64,000 nucleotides of DNA from an uncultured Selenomonas sp. Its GTDB lineage: Bacteria; Bacillota; Negativicutes; Selenomonadales; Selenomonadaceae. Both the position numbers and the translations under genes were made by a program. Shown here one piece after another: positions 34,854 through 42,681 of the stretch (positions are counted from its first letter, which is position 1; every line of letters starts with the position of its first letter). The stretch covers positions 1-64,000 of the forward strand of contig USAK01000006.1 in NCBI GenBank assembly GCA_900552565.1. The letters are read 5' to 3'. Under the pieces are notes generated by a model. It was not told where the DNA came from, did not search any database, and worked only from the letters and a program-made list of their open reading frames with translations.

Positions 34854-35569
34854 ATCTTGCACCTCTTATACGAGGAAAGCCGGTCCTCGAGCTTCGTGAA
34901 CAAAAATTCAAACAGGACGCCCATGCCCCAATACAGGCAGGCAGCCACGATGTAGGCTTCAAAGTACTGCGAATTGTCCTCGCAGAACAGTTTCGCCGCG
35001 CCAAAGACCTCGATGACTGTAATGACGAAGACGATACTCGTACTCTTCATCGTCGAAAGGAACTGGTTGGCAAACAGCGGCAGGGCAAAAACAACGGCCT
35101 GCGGGAAAATGACGCGGCGGTACATCTGCCACGACGTCATGCCCATGGCACGCGCAGCTTCAAACTGCCCTTCCGGCACCGAGGCGAGCGCGGCGCGGAA
35201 AATCTCGCTGAGGTACGCCCCCGTATGGAGCGTCAGGCCAATAACGGCCACGGCCATCGCCGGCACCTGCTCTACGGGCACATGGATGCCGGTCTTGCCG
35301 CGCAACGCTAAAAATGCCAGCGGCAGGCCGTAGTAAACGAGATAGAGAAGCACCATATTCGGGATGCTGCGGCAGACATAAACGTAAAGCCGGAACAATT
35401 TCCCAAGAACCGGGACTTCGCTGCGCTGCGCAAGGCAGCTCACGAGGCCGAGCAGCGCGCCCAAAAAGACACTCGACAAGGTCAAAAACAGTGTGACCTT
35501 GATGTACGGCAGGATAAAAGCAAAGCCCTGTGCTACGTATTGCCAATCAATCAAACTATGTCCATTCAT
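34850..35569 (-). CDS. Polar amino acid ABC transporter, permease 1
   Basis: A 239-residue inner-membrane permease with the His/Glu/Gln/Arg type architecture: an N-terminal LPYIKVTLFLTLSSVF block and the EAA loop around EGQFEAARAMGMTSWQMYRRVIFPQA. About five hydrophobic helices are visible. It starts 3 nt after the stop of the second permease and so likely forms a heterodimer with it. Confidence 0.92.
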   Translation of the reverse strand: MNGHSLIDWQYVAQGFAFILPYIKVTLFLTLSSVFLGALLGLVSCLAQRSEVPVLGKLFRLYVYVCRSIPNMVLLYLVYYGLPLAFLALRGKTGIHVPVEQVPAMAVAVIGLTLHTGAYLSEIFRAALASVPEGQFEAARAMGMTSWQMYRRVIFPQAVVFALPLFANQFLSTMKSTSIVFVITVIEVFGAAKLFCEDNSQYFEAYIVAACLYWGMGVLFEFLFTKLEDRLSSYKRCKI

Positions 35570-35572
35570 ATC

Positions 35573-36283
35573 TTACGCCTCACTGAGTTCTGCAATATCC
35601 CGGCCGCCTTTTTTCCGTTTCTCAAGGAAACGGCCAAGGCGCGCAATCAGGAAAATCAAGATGCCATAGATGATGGCCACATCCACGTAAAGCTCCAGGC
35701 TGCGCTGGGAATTGCCCGCCATGAGCTCAGCCTTGCGCATGATGTCGACAACGCCGACATTGAAAATCAGGCTTGTGCCCTTGACAACACCGATGACCGT
35801 ATTGACGAGAGCCGGCAGTGCCATGTGAAAGGCCTGCGGCAACACGACGCGCCGGTACATCTGTACGGAGGTCATGCCCAGACTCATCGCCGCTTCCTTT
35901 TCACCCACAGGCACCGCGAGGATGCTCGAGCGCATGATTTCAGCGCCGTAAGCCGCCATATGCAGCGTAAAGACCGCGAGCACAAAGGCTAAAGGCGGCA
36001 CGCCCTTCATGCTGATGCCAATGTAGGAAAGGATTTCCGGCACGCCGAAGTAAGCGAGAAAAAGCTGTACGAGGAAAGGCGTGCCCCGCATGAAGGAAAT
36101 GAACACGCGCAGCAGGGGTGCTAAGACCGGCACCTTCTGGATGCGCAGAATCGCGATGACAGCGCCGAGCAGTATGCCCACAATGGCGGAAAATATCGTC
36201 ACGAGCAGCGTGATATGTACCATGCCGAGCAGTGTCGGAAAGGATTTTATCATATAGGCGATGTCAAAATATGTTCCCATCAT
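35573..36283 (-). CDS. Polar amino acid ABC transporter, permease 2
   Basis: A 236-residue permease of the same family: LLGMVHITLLVTIFSAIVG at the N-terminus and VGEKEAAMSLGMTSVQMYRRVVLPQA as EAA loop. RGTPFLVQLFLAYFG is the family hallmark after helix 2. Its partner is the adjacent permease. Preceded by GAAGGAAG. Confidence 0.92.
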   Translation of the reverse strand: MMGTYFDIAYMIKSFPTLLGMVHITLLVTIFSAIVGILLGAVIAILRIQKVPVLAPLLRVFISFMRGTPFLVQLFLAYFGVPEILSYIGISMKGVPPLAFVLAVFTLHMAAYGAEIMRSSILAVPVGEKEAAMSLGMTSVQMYRRVVLPQAFHMALPALVNTVIGVVKGTSLIFNVGVVDIMRKAELMAGNSQRSLELYVDVAIIYGILIFLIARLGRFLEKRKKGGRDIAELSEA

Positions 36284-36313
36284 GCATTCTTCCTTCTATT
36301 GATAAGGGCCAGC

Positions 36314-37153
36314 TTATTCTGCCGGAGCCTCGGTATAATCTGCACCAAGATATTTCTCGGAAAGCTTCTTGAGCGTACCGTCTTCCTTCATGGTTTTGAG
36401 GGCCGCATCGATTTTATCAGCGACCTGCTGCATATCATCATCCTTGCGCAGCAGGAAATACGTCGGGACCTGCGTCAGCGTCGGGCCCACCGTCTTGATG
36501 GGAAGGTTTTTGTCCTTCTGGGCGACCGACACGATGTACTCATATTCGCCGGCAGCCTGGGCGCGGCCCGTGGCAACGAGGTTCATCGTCTCCGAAGGTC
36601 CTTTGTCCGTATAGACAATCTCAATCGGCGTATCGGCCGTCTCGTTGAACTTCTTGACGAGGTCTGCGAACTCAGAGTTCGTCGTGACGGCTACTTTCTT
36701 GCCCTTGAGGTCGTCGAGGGATTTTGTCGTATCATCATCCTTCGGCACGACGAGTTTGCGCACCGTGTAGTTGTTAAGCTCTTTCGGGAAGATGTACTTC
36801 TCATCGCGGGCCGGCGAATGACGCATCTGGTTGGCAATCATATCGACCTGCGAAGAGTCCATGGCAACAAAGGCCGCATCGACAGCCATCGGCTTAAACG
36901 TGAAATGCAGGCTCGGGTCGCGTTTTTCGATTTCCTTGAGGACTTCGACATCGTAGCCCGTGAGCTTGCCATCATCATCCGTATACGAATACGGCTTGAC
37001 CGTGCCGCGCGTTGCCACGACGATGTTCTTGGCATCCTTATTGCCGCTGGCGCTGTTGTCGCTCTCATCACTGCCGCAGCCGGCCAGTACGCTGAGCCCT
37101 GCAATCATCATGGCTGCCAGTAAGACACGCAGGAATTTATTTGGTAGTTTCAT
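36314..37153 (-). CDS. Substrate-binding lipoprotein of a polar amino acid ABC importer
   Basis: A 279-residue family 3 solute-binding protein. The signal peptide ends in a lipobox LAGC with Cys26 as the lipidation site, followed by a charged Ser/Asn/Asp linker. The mature part has GTVKPYSYTDDDGKLTGYDVEVLKEI near residue 50 and LDDLKGKKVAVTTNSEFADL near residue 150, as in cystine and cysteine-conjugate binders. ATG 37153 has AAGGAG nine nt upstream. It overlaps the MmgE/PrpD gene by 17 nt. Confidence 0.93.
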   Translation of the reverse strand: MKLPNKFLRVLLAAMMIAGLSVLAGCGSDESDNSASGNKDAKNIVVATRGTVKPYSYTDDDGKLTGYDVEVLKEIEKRDPSLHFTFKPMAVDAAFVAMDSSQVDMIANQMRHSPARDEKYIFPKELNNYTVRKLVVPKDDDTTKSLDDLKGKKVAVTTNSEFADLVKKFNETADTPIEIVYTDKGPSETMNLVATGRAQAAGEYEYIVSVAQKDKNLPIKTVGPTLTQVPTYFLLRKDDDMQQVADKIDAALKTMKEDGTLKKLSEKYLGADYTEAPAE

Positions 37154-38450
37154 CAAAAATCGCTCCTTCTATCCATTCTATGCAGTGCCCGAGCGTTCCC
37201 TCAGGCCATCCGCCAACATCCTTCACGATTCTGGCCGCAGTTTCATTTCCTGCTGCCATTTCAAGTTTTTCCTTTTCCTGAGCAAAGGTCAGCGGCCTTG
37301 CCGGCGACCCCTGCGGGTCGCGCACATCGGCCTGCCACTGCCTGCCGTCTCTTGTCAGGGCCGTCAGCGGCACGGCCCGCTCAGCAAGCGGCAGTGCCGG
37401 CACATCGTAAGCCCGCTGAATTTTCAGCAGGTCCTTTAAGAATTCTGCAGGCACTTTGCTGCGCCTGAAAGCCGCATCATCGATATGCCCATACGTCAAA
37501 ACCTGCCAGATGACATATTCCACGGAAAACTGGCCTTCGCGGCCCGTCTGCGGCTTTTGGTAACGCAGCGCCCTGTCTGCTCCCGGCGGGAAATGCGCCG
37601 TGAGGCTCTCGACATCCGCCATGCGCAGTCCTTCCTTGTAGAGCTTTTCTGCCCCATCGGCTGCACAGATGGCAGCCGAGCAGTACATATGGCGCTTCAT
37701 CCAGAGCCCCGGGCGGATGACCTGTCCAGGGCTTAGCCAATCGCTTTGAAACTTGTCTTTGGCAAATTTGCATTGGCTGTCTGAAAATACCGCGAGCCAG
37801 CCCGTTTCATCATTGAAGAGATTCGTGCGGGCCGTGAGTCCGGCCTCAACAAGGCATGCAGCCTGCAGCGCATGGGCCGCAGCAAAGCCTGCATGCAGCG
37901 GCTTGCCGTCGGAGCCAGCCTCAAAGGCCATGCCCGCTGACTGCGTAGCCGCAAGTGACAGGACCATCGCTGCTTTCTCCCCCTGCCAATGGTGCAGGCG
38001 GCTAAGTGCGGCGGCCGCTCCGAGTACACCGATGGTGCCCGTTGCGTGCCAGCCCTGCCGGCGGTGCTCCGGATTGAGCCGTTTTCCCAAGAGCCCTTCA
38101 AGCTCGGCGCCTGCAATATAGGCCGCGAGAAAATCATGGACCGAATCCTCCGGACAGGCCGCAGCCAGCAGCGCAGAATAAAGCACCGTGCTGAAATGGC
38201 CGGTAAGATTTGCCTGTGCATCATCAAAATCGAGGAAGTGCGAAGCAAATCCATAAAGAAGGGCCTTGTCCTCCGGACGGTCCGCAGAGATGCACCGAGA
38301 AAGTTTCTTCACGGCCGGTTCCTGACGTGCGGCCAGAAGGGCGGCAAGATAATCAACGAAAGCAAGCTTTGCCTGCCCGATGAGGTCTTCACGCCCTTGA
38401 AGGTCTACTGACGCAATCAGGCGGACGGCCAGTTCCGTATTTTCATCCAT
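37137..38450 (-). CDS. MmgE/PrpD family protein
   Basis: A 437-residue member of the MmgE/PrpD (2-methylcitrate dehydratase-like) superfamily. Family blocks are FASHFLDFDDAQANLTGHFSTVLYSALLAAA, GWHATGTIGVLGAAAALSRL, and the helical/lid domain in the C-terminal half. Characterised members include PrpD, cis-aconitate decarboxylase and Bacillus YxeQ. Being between a GST and a cystine-type importer, it most resembles the YxeQ context. The reaction is unknown. Confidence 0.85.
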   Translation of the reverse strand: MDENTELAVRLIASVDLQGREDLIGQAKLAFVDYLAALLAARQEPAVKKLSRCISADRPEDKALLYGFASHFLDFDDAQANLTGHFSTVLYSALLAAACPEDSVHDFLAAYIAGAELEGLLGKRLNPEHRRQGWHATGTIGVLGAAAALSRLHHWQGEKAAMVLSLAATQSAGMAFEAGSDGKPLHAGFAAAHALQAACLVEAGLTARTNLFNDETGWLAVFSDSQCKFAKDKFQSDWLSPGQVIRPGLWMKRHMYCSAAICAADGAEKLYKEGLRMADVESLTAHFPPGADRALRYQKPQTGREGQFSVEYVIWQVLTYGHIDDAAFRRSKVPAEFLKDLLKIQRAYDVPALPLAERAVPLTALTRDGRQWQADVRDPQGSPARPLTFAQEKEKLEMAAGNETAARIVKDVGGWPEGTLGHCIEWIEGAIFDETTK

Positions 38451-38501
38451 GCCTTTTCCTTCTTCCTTTCCTATGAGCCTGTCAGCTTCTTTTCCCTTAT
38501 A

Positions 38502-39590
38502 TTATTTTGCAAACTTTGCAGCGCGGTCGTTCGGCTCGAGCCAGCGGCTGTCATCCGGTCCTTTCGGTACAATGCGCTTGAGGTCTGCAAACGGCGTGTG
38601 GTCGACATAATAGAAGCGTTTGCGCATAGCATCGAAGTCCGTGTTGTTGCCAAACGCCGGATTCGAGTAGAGGTCCTTCGCGTAATTCCAGAGATTCGGG
38701 TAATCGACAAGGCGTTTTTTGTTGACGAAGTACTTCTGATAGAAAACGAGGTCAAAGCGCGAAAGCGTCACGAACAGGCGGATATCCGGCAGCGTGATTG
38801 TATCGCCCATGAGATAGCGGCGCGTCGAAAGACGTTCTTCGAGCCAGTCAAGGCGGTCAAAAATCTTATCGTAGTAGAATTCATATTCTTCCTGCGTGCC
38901 GACGAGAGCTGCGAGGTTGACGGCGAGGTTGACATCGGCGTAAAGGATGATGTTCAGCGCATCAATGTCCTCACGAAGGTCTTCCGGATAGATATCCGGA
39001 GCATCCTTGGCGATGTAATCCTTAAAAGCCACGGCGAGTTCGGCATCGAGCACATGGTAGTCATTGTTGACGACCTTGCCCGTCTTGACATCGACGAGGG
39101 CCGGCACCGTTGCGCGCTGGTCAAAGTCAGGGTCTGCCTTTTTATAGCACTCGCCGAGGGAATGCACGCCGAGCACCGGGTCTTTTTCTTCGGGGTCGAG
39201 CGTGAAGAACCAGTCGCCGACGACACCAGCCGGACGCAGCGGGTCAACAACGCCCTTCGAGATAACCTTGTCAAGTCCGAGAAGGTCAATCGCAATCGAG
39301 ATGCGGTTGGCCCAAGGGCAGTGGCGCGACCAGATGAGACGGTAGCGGTTGGCTTCCACCGGCAGCTCGCCCGTCAGGAAGCTCGCCGTGAACTGCGGCT
39401 CTTCCTCATCGCTGTATTTCTTGCGGCGGTTGAAGTTCGAGGCATCGCGGCCATCATACTCTTTCTGTTCGCCGTTAGCGCGCGGGTTCGTCGTCTGCAG
39501 TTCCGAAAAATCAATCGGGCACGGGTCCATCGCACGCTTGAATTCTACTTTTTTTCTCTCTTTTGCAATATCCTGATCTTTGATAGCCAT
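38502..39590 (-). CDS. Xi-class glutathione S-transferase / glutathionyl-hydroquinone reductase-like
   Basis: A 362-residue protein of the YqjG/ECM4 family. The thioredoxin-fold half has the active-site CPWAN at Cys91-Asn95 (usually CPWAH), and the helical half has the typical GTQEEYEFYYDKIFDRLDWLEERLSTRRYLMGD and PDIRLFVTLSRFDLVFYQKYFVNKKR segments. Known members reduce glutathionyl-hydroquinones by thiol exchange. Most strict anaerobes of this group do not make glutathione, so an unusual thiol substrate is plausible. First gene of the seven-gene operon. Confidence 0.9.
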   Translation of the reverse strand: MAIKDQDIAKERKKVEFKRAMDPCPIDFSELQTTNPRANGEQKEYDGRDASNFNRRKKYSDEEEPQFTASFLTGELPVEANRYRLIWSRHCPWANRISIAIDLLGLDKVISKGVVDPLRPAGVVGDWFFTLDPEEKDPVLGVHSLGECYKKADPDFDQRATVPALVDVKTGKVVNNDYHVLDAELAVAFKDYIAKDAPDIYPEDLREDIDALNIILYADVNLAVNLAALVGTQEEYEFYYDKIFDRLDWLEERLSTRRYLMGDTITLPDIRLFVTLSRFDLVFYQKYFVNKKRLVDYPNLWNYAKDLYSNPAFGNNTDFDAMRKRFYYVDHTPFADLKRIVPKGPDDSRWLEPNDRAAKFAK

Positions 39591-39778
39591 ATGATTTTCC
39601 TCTTTTCTTCTTTCAATCTAAAAATTAGCACAAAAAAGGAGACTCCAAGCGAGCCTATGGAACTGTTCAAAAAATGACTGTGCCTTAGTGGGCTCCATTG
39701 TCATCCTTCGAGACAAAATTCATTCCATATGCTGCTCAGAGTCTCCAATTCTTTTGGTCAACTCATCTTATGGGCTTA
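39591..39778 (-). promoter_or_regulatory. Structured leader of the GST operon
   Basis: A leader of about 180 nt. On the minus strand GGAGACTC (39739-39746) pairs with GAGTCTCC (39638-39645), closing a domain of about 110 nt, and a run of six T follows, as in a terminator. An adjacent TGAGC/GCTC pairing extends the stem. I do not recognise a known riboswitch class; no T-box core or S-box core is visible. Confidence 0.5.
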
Positions 39779-39807
39779 ATCATATCAGTAAAAACATATA
39801 TTGTCAA
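39779..39807 (-). promoter_or_regulatory. Promoter of the GST/MmgE/ABC operon
   Basis: TTGACA (39802-39807), 17-nt spacer, TATGAT (39779-39784) on the minus strand. Confidence 0.8.
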
Positions 39808-39835
39808 TATGTTTTGTATAAATTTTTTGAGAAAA

Positions 39836-39870
39836 TAAAAAAAGACCGCATGGCCTGCATACGGTCTTTA
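39836..39870 (-). terminator. Terminator after tRNA-Val(CAC)
   Basis: The minus strand reads AAAGACCGTATGCAGG paired with CCATGCGGTCTTT, followed by T. Confidence 0.85.
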
Positions 39871-39879
39871 TCTTCATCT

Positions 39880-39956
39880 TGGTGCTCGCTGAGGGATTCG
39901 AACCCCCGACCCCCTCCATGTGACGGAGATGCTCTAGCCAACTGAGCTAAGCGAGC
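39880..39956 (-). tRNA. tRNA-Val (anticodon CAC)
   Basis: A 77-nt cloverleaf with acceptor GCTCGCT/AGCGAGC, discriminator A and encoded CCA. The anticodon loop GTCACAT gives CAC after U33. T-arm GGGGGTTCGAATCCC. Confidence 0.92.
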
Positions 39957-39961
39957 ATATC

Positions 39962-39990
39962 AAAAAAGGTTTCGTCGTTTGACGAAACCT
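39962..39990 (-). terminator. Terminator after tRNA-Val(GAC)
   Basis: AGGTTTCGTC-AAAC-GACGAAACCT followed by T on the minus strand, between the two tRNA genes. Read-through would be needed for the second tRNA unless it has its own promoter. Confidence 0.82.
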
Positions 39991-40003
39991 CATCTTACTT
40001 AAA

Positions 40004-40080
40004 TGGTGGGGTTAACAGAATTCGAATCTGTGACCTCCTCGATGTCAACGAGACACTCTAACCAACTGAGCTATAACCCC
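40004..40080 (-). tRNA. tRNA-Val (anticodon GAC)
   Basis: A 77-nt cloverleaf with acceptor GGGGTTA/TAACCCC, discriminator A and encoded CCA. The anticodon loop TTGACAT gives GAC. T-arm CAGATTCGAATTCTG. Confidence 0.92.
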
Positions 40081-40100
40081 ATGTCTTAACGACAAGATTT

Positions 40101-40129
40101 ATTATACGGGAACACAAGAGAAATGTCAA
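40101..40129 (-). promoter_or_regulatory. tRNA-Val promoter
   Basis: Perfect TTGACA (40124-40129), 17-nt spacer and TATAAT (40101-40106) on the minus strand, 21 nt before the tRNA. Confidence 0.85.
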
Positions 40130-40232
40130 CAACAAAATCAAAATTTCTTGGAAAATTTTTCGACCCTCTCCACCCACGTTGCGTGTTATAATAGGAAACG
40201 AACACAAAGTAACAGGTTTGGGGGTATTATAT

Positions 40233-40955
40233 ATGAAGGATTTACTCGATGTCCACATGCATACGCTGGCCAGCGGCCATGCCTACAACACAATTCGTGA
40301 AATGATTGCCGCGGGCAAAAAGAATGGCATGCAGTTGGTCGGCATCGCTGACCATGCACCGGCCATGCCAAGCTCGACACATCGTTTCTATTTTGAGAAT
40401 CTGCGCATTTTCGACCGCAAAGCCTATGGCGATGAGGCCGGCGTTGAACTGCTCATGGGCGTAGAGCTCAACATCCTCAATACGACGGGCAAGGTCGACC
40501 TTGGGGAAAAGGCCCTGCGCTCTGTCGATTATGCGATTGCCAGTCTGCACGATCCCTGCATCAACCCCGGTAGCGTACTCGACAATACGACAGCCATCAT
40601 GAGCGCCATGTTCATCCCGCAGGTCAAGATTATCGGCCATCCGGACAATCCGACCTTCCCTGTTGATTTCGACCAGATTGCCAAAGCTGCCAAAGAACGC
40701 CATGTCCTGCTCGAATGCAACAACAGCTCCTACCGTCCGGGCGGCAGCCGTGAAGGTTCGCGCGAACTCGCCAAGAAAATGCTGCAGGCCTGCAAGAAAT
40801 ACGGCACGCACGTCATCATGGGCAGCGATGCGCACATCGACCTCGATGTCGGCAACCACCTGAATTCACAGCAGGTCCTTGCCGCTGCTGATTTCCCGGA
40901 AGAGCTCGTCATCAACGGCTCGCCGGAAGCTTTCAAGGAATGGATTCGCGAATAA
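40233..40955 (+). CDS. PHP-domain phosphatase/phosphoesterase
   Basis: A 240-residue PHP-fold metal-dependent hydrolase (YcdX-like). Metal ligands are visible in DVHMHTLASGHAY (His8, His10), IADHAPAMP, GVELNIL, IIGHPDN and MGSDAHIDLDVG. The substrate may be a nucleotide or sugar phosphate but is not known. ATG 40233 follows GGGGG; an earlier in-frame start at 40179 lacks an SD. Expressed alone with a terminator after it. Confidence 0.9.
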   Translation: MKDLLDVHMHTLASGHAYNTIREMIAAGKKNGMQLVGIADHAPAMPSSTHRFYFENLRIFDRKAYGDEAGVELLMGVELNILNTTGKVDLGEKALRSVDYAIASLHDPCINPGSVLDNTTAIMSAMFIPQVKIIGHPDNPTFPVDFDQIAKAAKERHVLLECNNSSYRPGGSREGSRELAKKMLQACKKYGTHVIMGSDAHIDLDVGNHLNSQQVLAAADFPEELVINGSPEAFKEWIRE

Positions 40956-41014
40956 ATTCGTCAGATATTCGGCATATGACTTTTTTATAGCATTTGTCCC
41001 GTATTTTACTGGAG

Positions 41015-41047
41015 AACGCCTCTGTCGTATTGACGGAGGCGTTTTTC
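41015..41047 (+). terminator. Terminator after the PHP gene
   Basis: AACGCCTC paired with GAGGCGTT across a 13-nt loop, then TTTCT. Confidence 0.72.
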
Positions 41048-41121
41048 TCTCATATAATAGTAACATTGTAAAGATATATGATCCATCTTTAACGAGAGAA
41101 AGAAAAGGGAATGGTAGAACA

Positions 41122-42519
41122 ATGAACTTATTCCGCACAAAGAGCATTGAGCAGATGCGCGAGGCGGCCGCCCATTCGGGCATGGCCAAGACCCTCGGCG
41201 CTTTTGACCTCATCCTACTCGGCATTGGCTGTGTCATCGGCACAGGTATTTTCGTCCTGACGGGCGTTGCTGCTGCAAAATACGCAGGGCCAGCCGTCAC
41301 AATCTCTTTCATGGTGTCAGGCCTCGCCTGCGCGCTCGCGGGTCTTGCCTACGCCGAGTTCTCCTCCATCGTGCCGGCGTCAGGCAGTGCCTATACGTAC
41401 ACATACGCTTCACTGGGCGAATTCATTGCCTTCATCGTCGGCTGGAATCTCATCCTTGAGTACACGGTTACGGCCAGTGCCGTAGCTTCAGGCTGGTCGG
41501 GCTACGTCACGGGCCTGCTGCTCTCAGCGGGCCTTGACCCCGGTCACGCCCTGACGCATGTGCCGGCCGACGGCGGCATCATCAATCTGCCGGCCATCTT
41601 CATCACGCTTTTGCTTTCTGTTCTCCTGATTCGCGGCACACAGGAAAGCACGAAGCTCAACCGCATCCTCGTGGGTGTCAAGCTCACGGCCATCGCGATT
41701 TTCCTGCTTTTGGCCATTCCGCATGTCGACACGATGAACTGGGAACCGTTCATGCCCTTCGGCGTCTCGGGCATCTTCGGCGGCGCGGCCATTGTCTTCT
41801 TTGCCTACATCGGCTTTGATGCCGTCGCGACGAGTGCCGAGGAATGTAAAAATCCTTCGCATGACCTGCCGATTGGCATCATTGGTTCGCTCGTCATCTG
41901 CACAGCCCTTTATGTTGTCGTCGCTGGTGTTCTCACTGGCATTGTTCCGTATACGGAACTCAACAACCCGGAGCCTGTGGCCTTTGCCCTGCGCTACATC
42001 GGCTACAATCTCGGCTCGGCCATCGTCGGCGTCGGCGCCATCGCCGGCATCACGACGGTACTCCTCGTCCTGCTCTACGGCCAGGCCCGCATTTTCTTCG
42101 CCATGAGCCGCGACGGCATGGTACCGGCGCGCGTCTGCAAAATCCATAAACGCTATCATACGCCGTACATCGTCACGGTCATGGGCGGCATCTTCGTTTC
42201 CATCATCGCCGGCTTTGCCCCGATTGGCGTCATTGCTGAGATGGCCAACATCGGCACCCTCTCGGCCTTTCTCGTCGCCGCCCTCGGCGTCATGGTCCTG
42301 CGCATCACGAAGCCGGATGTACCGCGCACCTTCCACTGTCCGCTCGTCTGGCTCATCGCGCCGATGGCCGTTCTGACCTGCGGCTATCTCATGTATCATC
42401 TGCCCTGGGAAACCTGGGTCCGCTTCATCGTCTGGTGCACCTTCGGCTGTCTCGTCTACTTCGGCTACAGCTACCAGCACAGCGCTCTTGCCCATCCGCA
42501 TGATGAGGAGCAGGAATAA
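41122..42519 (+). CDS. APC-superfamily amino acid permease (cationic amino acid transporter-like)
   Basis: A 465-residue twelve-to-fourteen-helix permease of the amino acid-polyamine-organocation superfamily. The substrate-binding helix 1 block is GIGCVIGTGIFVLTG at about residues 35-50; ASGSAYTYTYASLGE follows in helix 3; FFAYIGFDAVATSAEECKNP in helix 6. Similar to Bacillus YfnA/MtrA-type and CAT transporters. Start ATG 41122 is chosen by homology to the helix 1 spacing; the SD AAGGGA is 11 nt upstream. Substrate unknown. Confidence 0.9.
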   Translation: MNLFRTKSIEQMREAAAHSGMAKTLGAFDLILLGIGCVIGTGIFVLTGVAAAKYAGPAVTISFMVSGLACALAGLAYAEFSSIVPASGSAYTYTYASLGEFIAFIVGWNLILEYTVTASAVASGWSGYVTGLLLSAGLDPGHALTHVPADGGIINLPAIFITLLLSVLLIRGTQESTKLNRILVGVKLTAIAIFLLLAIPHVDTMNWEPFMPFGVSGIFGGAAIVFFAYIGFDAVATSAEECKNPSHDLPIGIIGSLVICTALYVVVAGVLTGIVPYTELNNPEPVAFALRYIGYNLGSAIVGVGAIAGITTVLLVLLYGQARIFFAMSRDGMVPARVCKIHKRYHTPYIVTVMGGIFVSIIAGFAPIGVIAEMANIGTLSAFLVAALGVMVLRITKPDVPRTFHCPLVWLIAPMAVLTCGYLMYHLPWETWVRFIVWCTFGCLVYFGYSYQHSALAHPHDEEQE

Positions 42520-42540
42520 CAGCCCTCATATAACCACATA

Positions 42541-42580
42541 AAATCAAAGCCCCGTAAAAAAACACGGGGCTTTGATTTTA
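42541..42580 (+). terminator. Terminator after the permease gene
   Basis: AAATCAAAGCCCCGT paired with ACGGGGCTTTGATTT, a 15-bp stem with an A-rich loop. Confidence 0.85.
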
Positions 42581-42584
42581 TGCT

Positions 42585-42613
42585 TTGACAAAGTTTATGA
42601 CCTGGTATAAAAT
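42585..42613 (+). promoter_or_regulatory. Promoter of the acyl-CoA synthetase gene
   Basis: TTGACA (42585-42590), 17-nt spacer, TAAAAT (42608-42613), 69 nt before the start codon. Confidence 0.65.
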
Positions 42614-42681
42614 TAGGGCTGTAACAAAGAAGAAATTGTCCTCTGCTATAGGGGCATACTCGCCCTAAAGGAAGGAAAACA

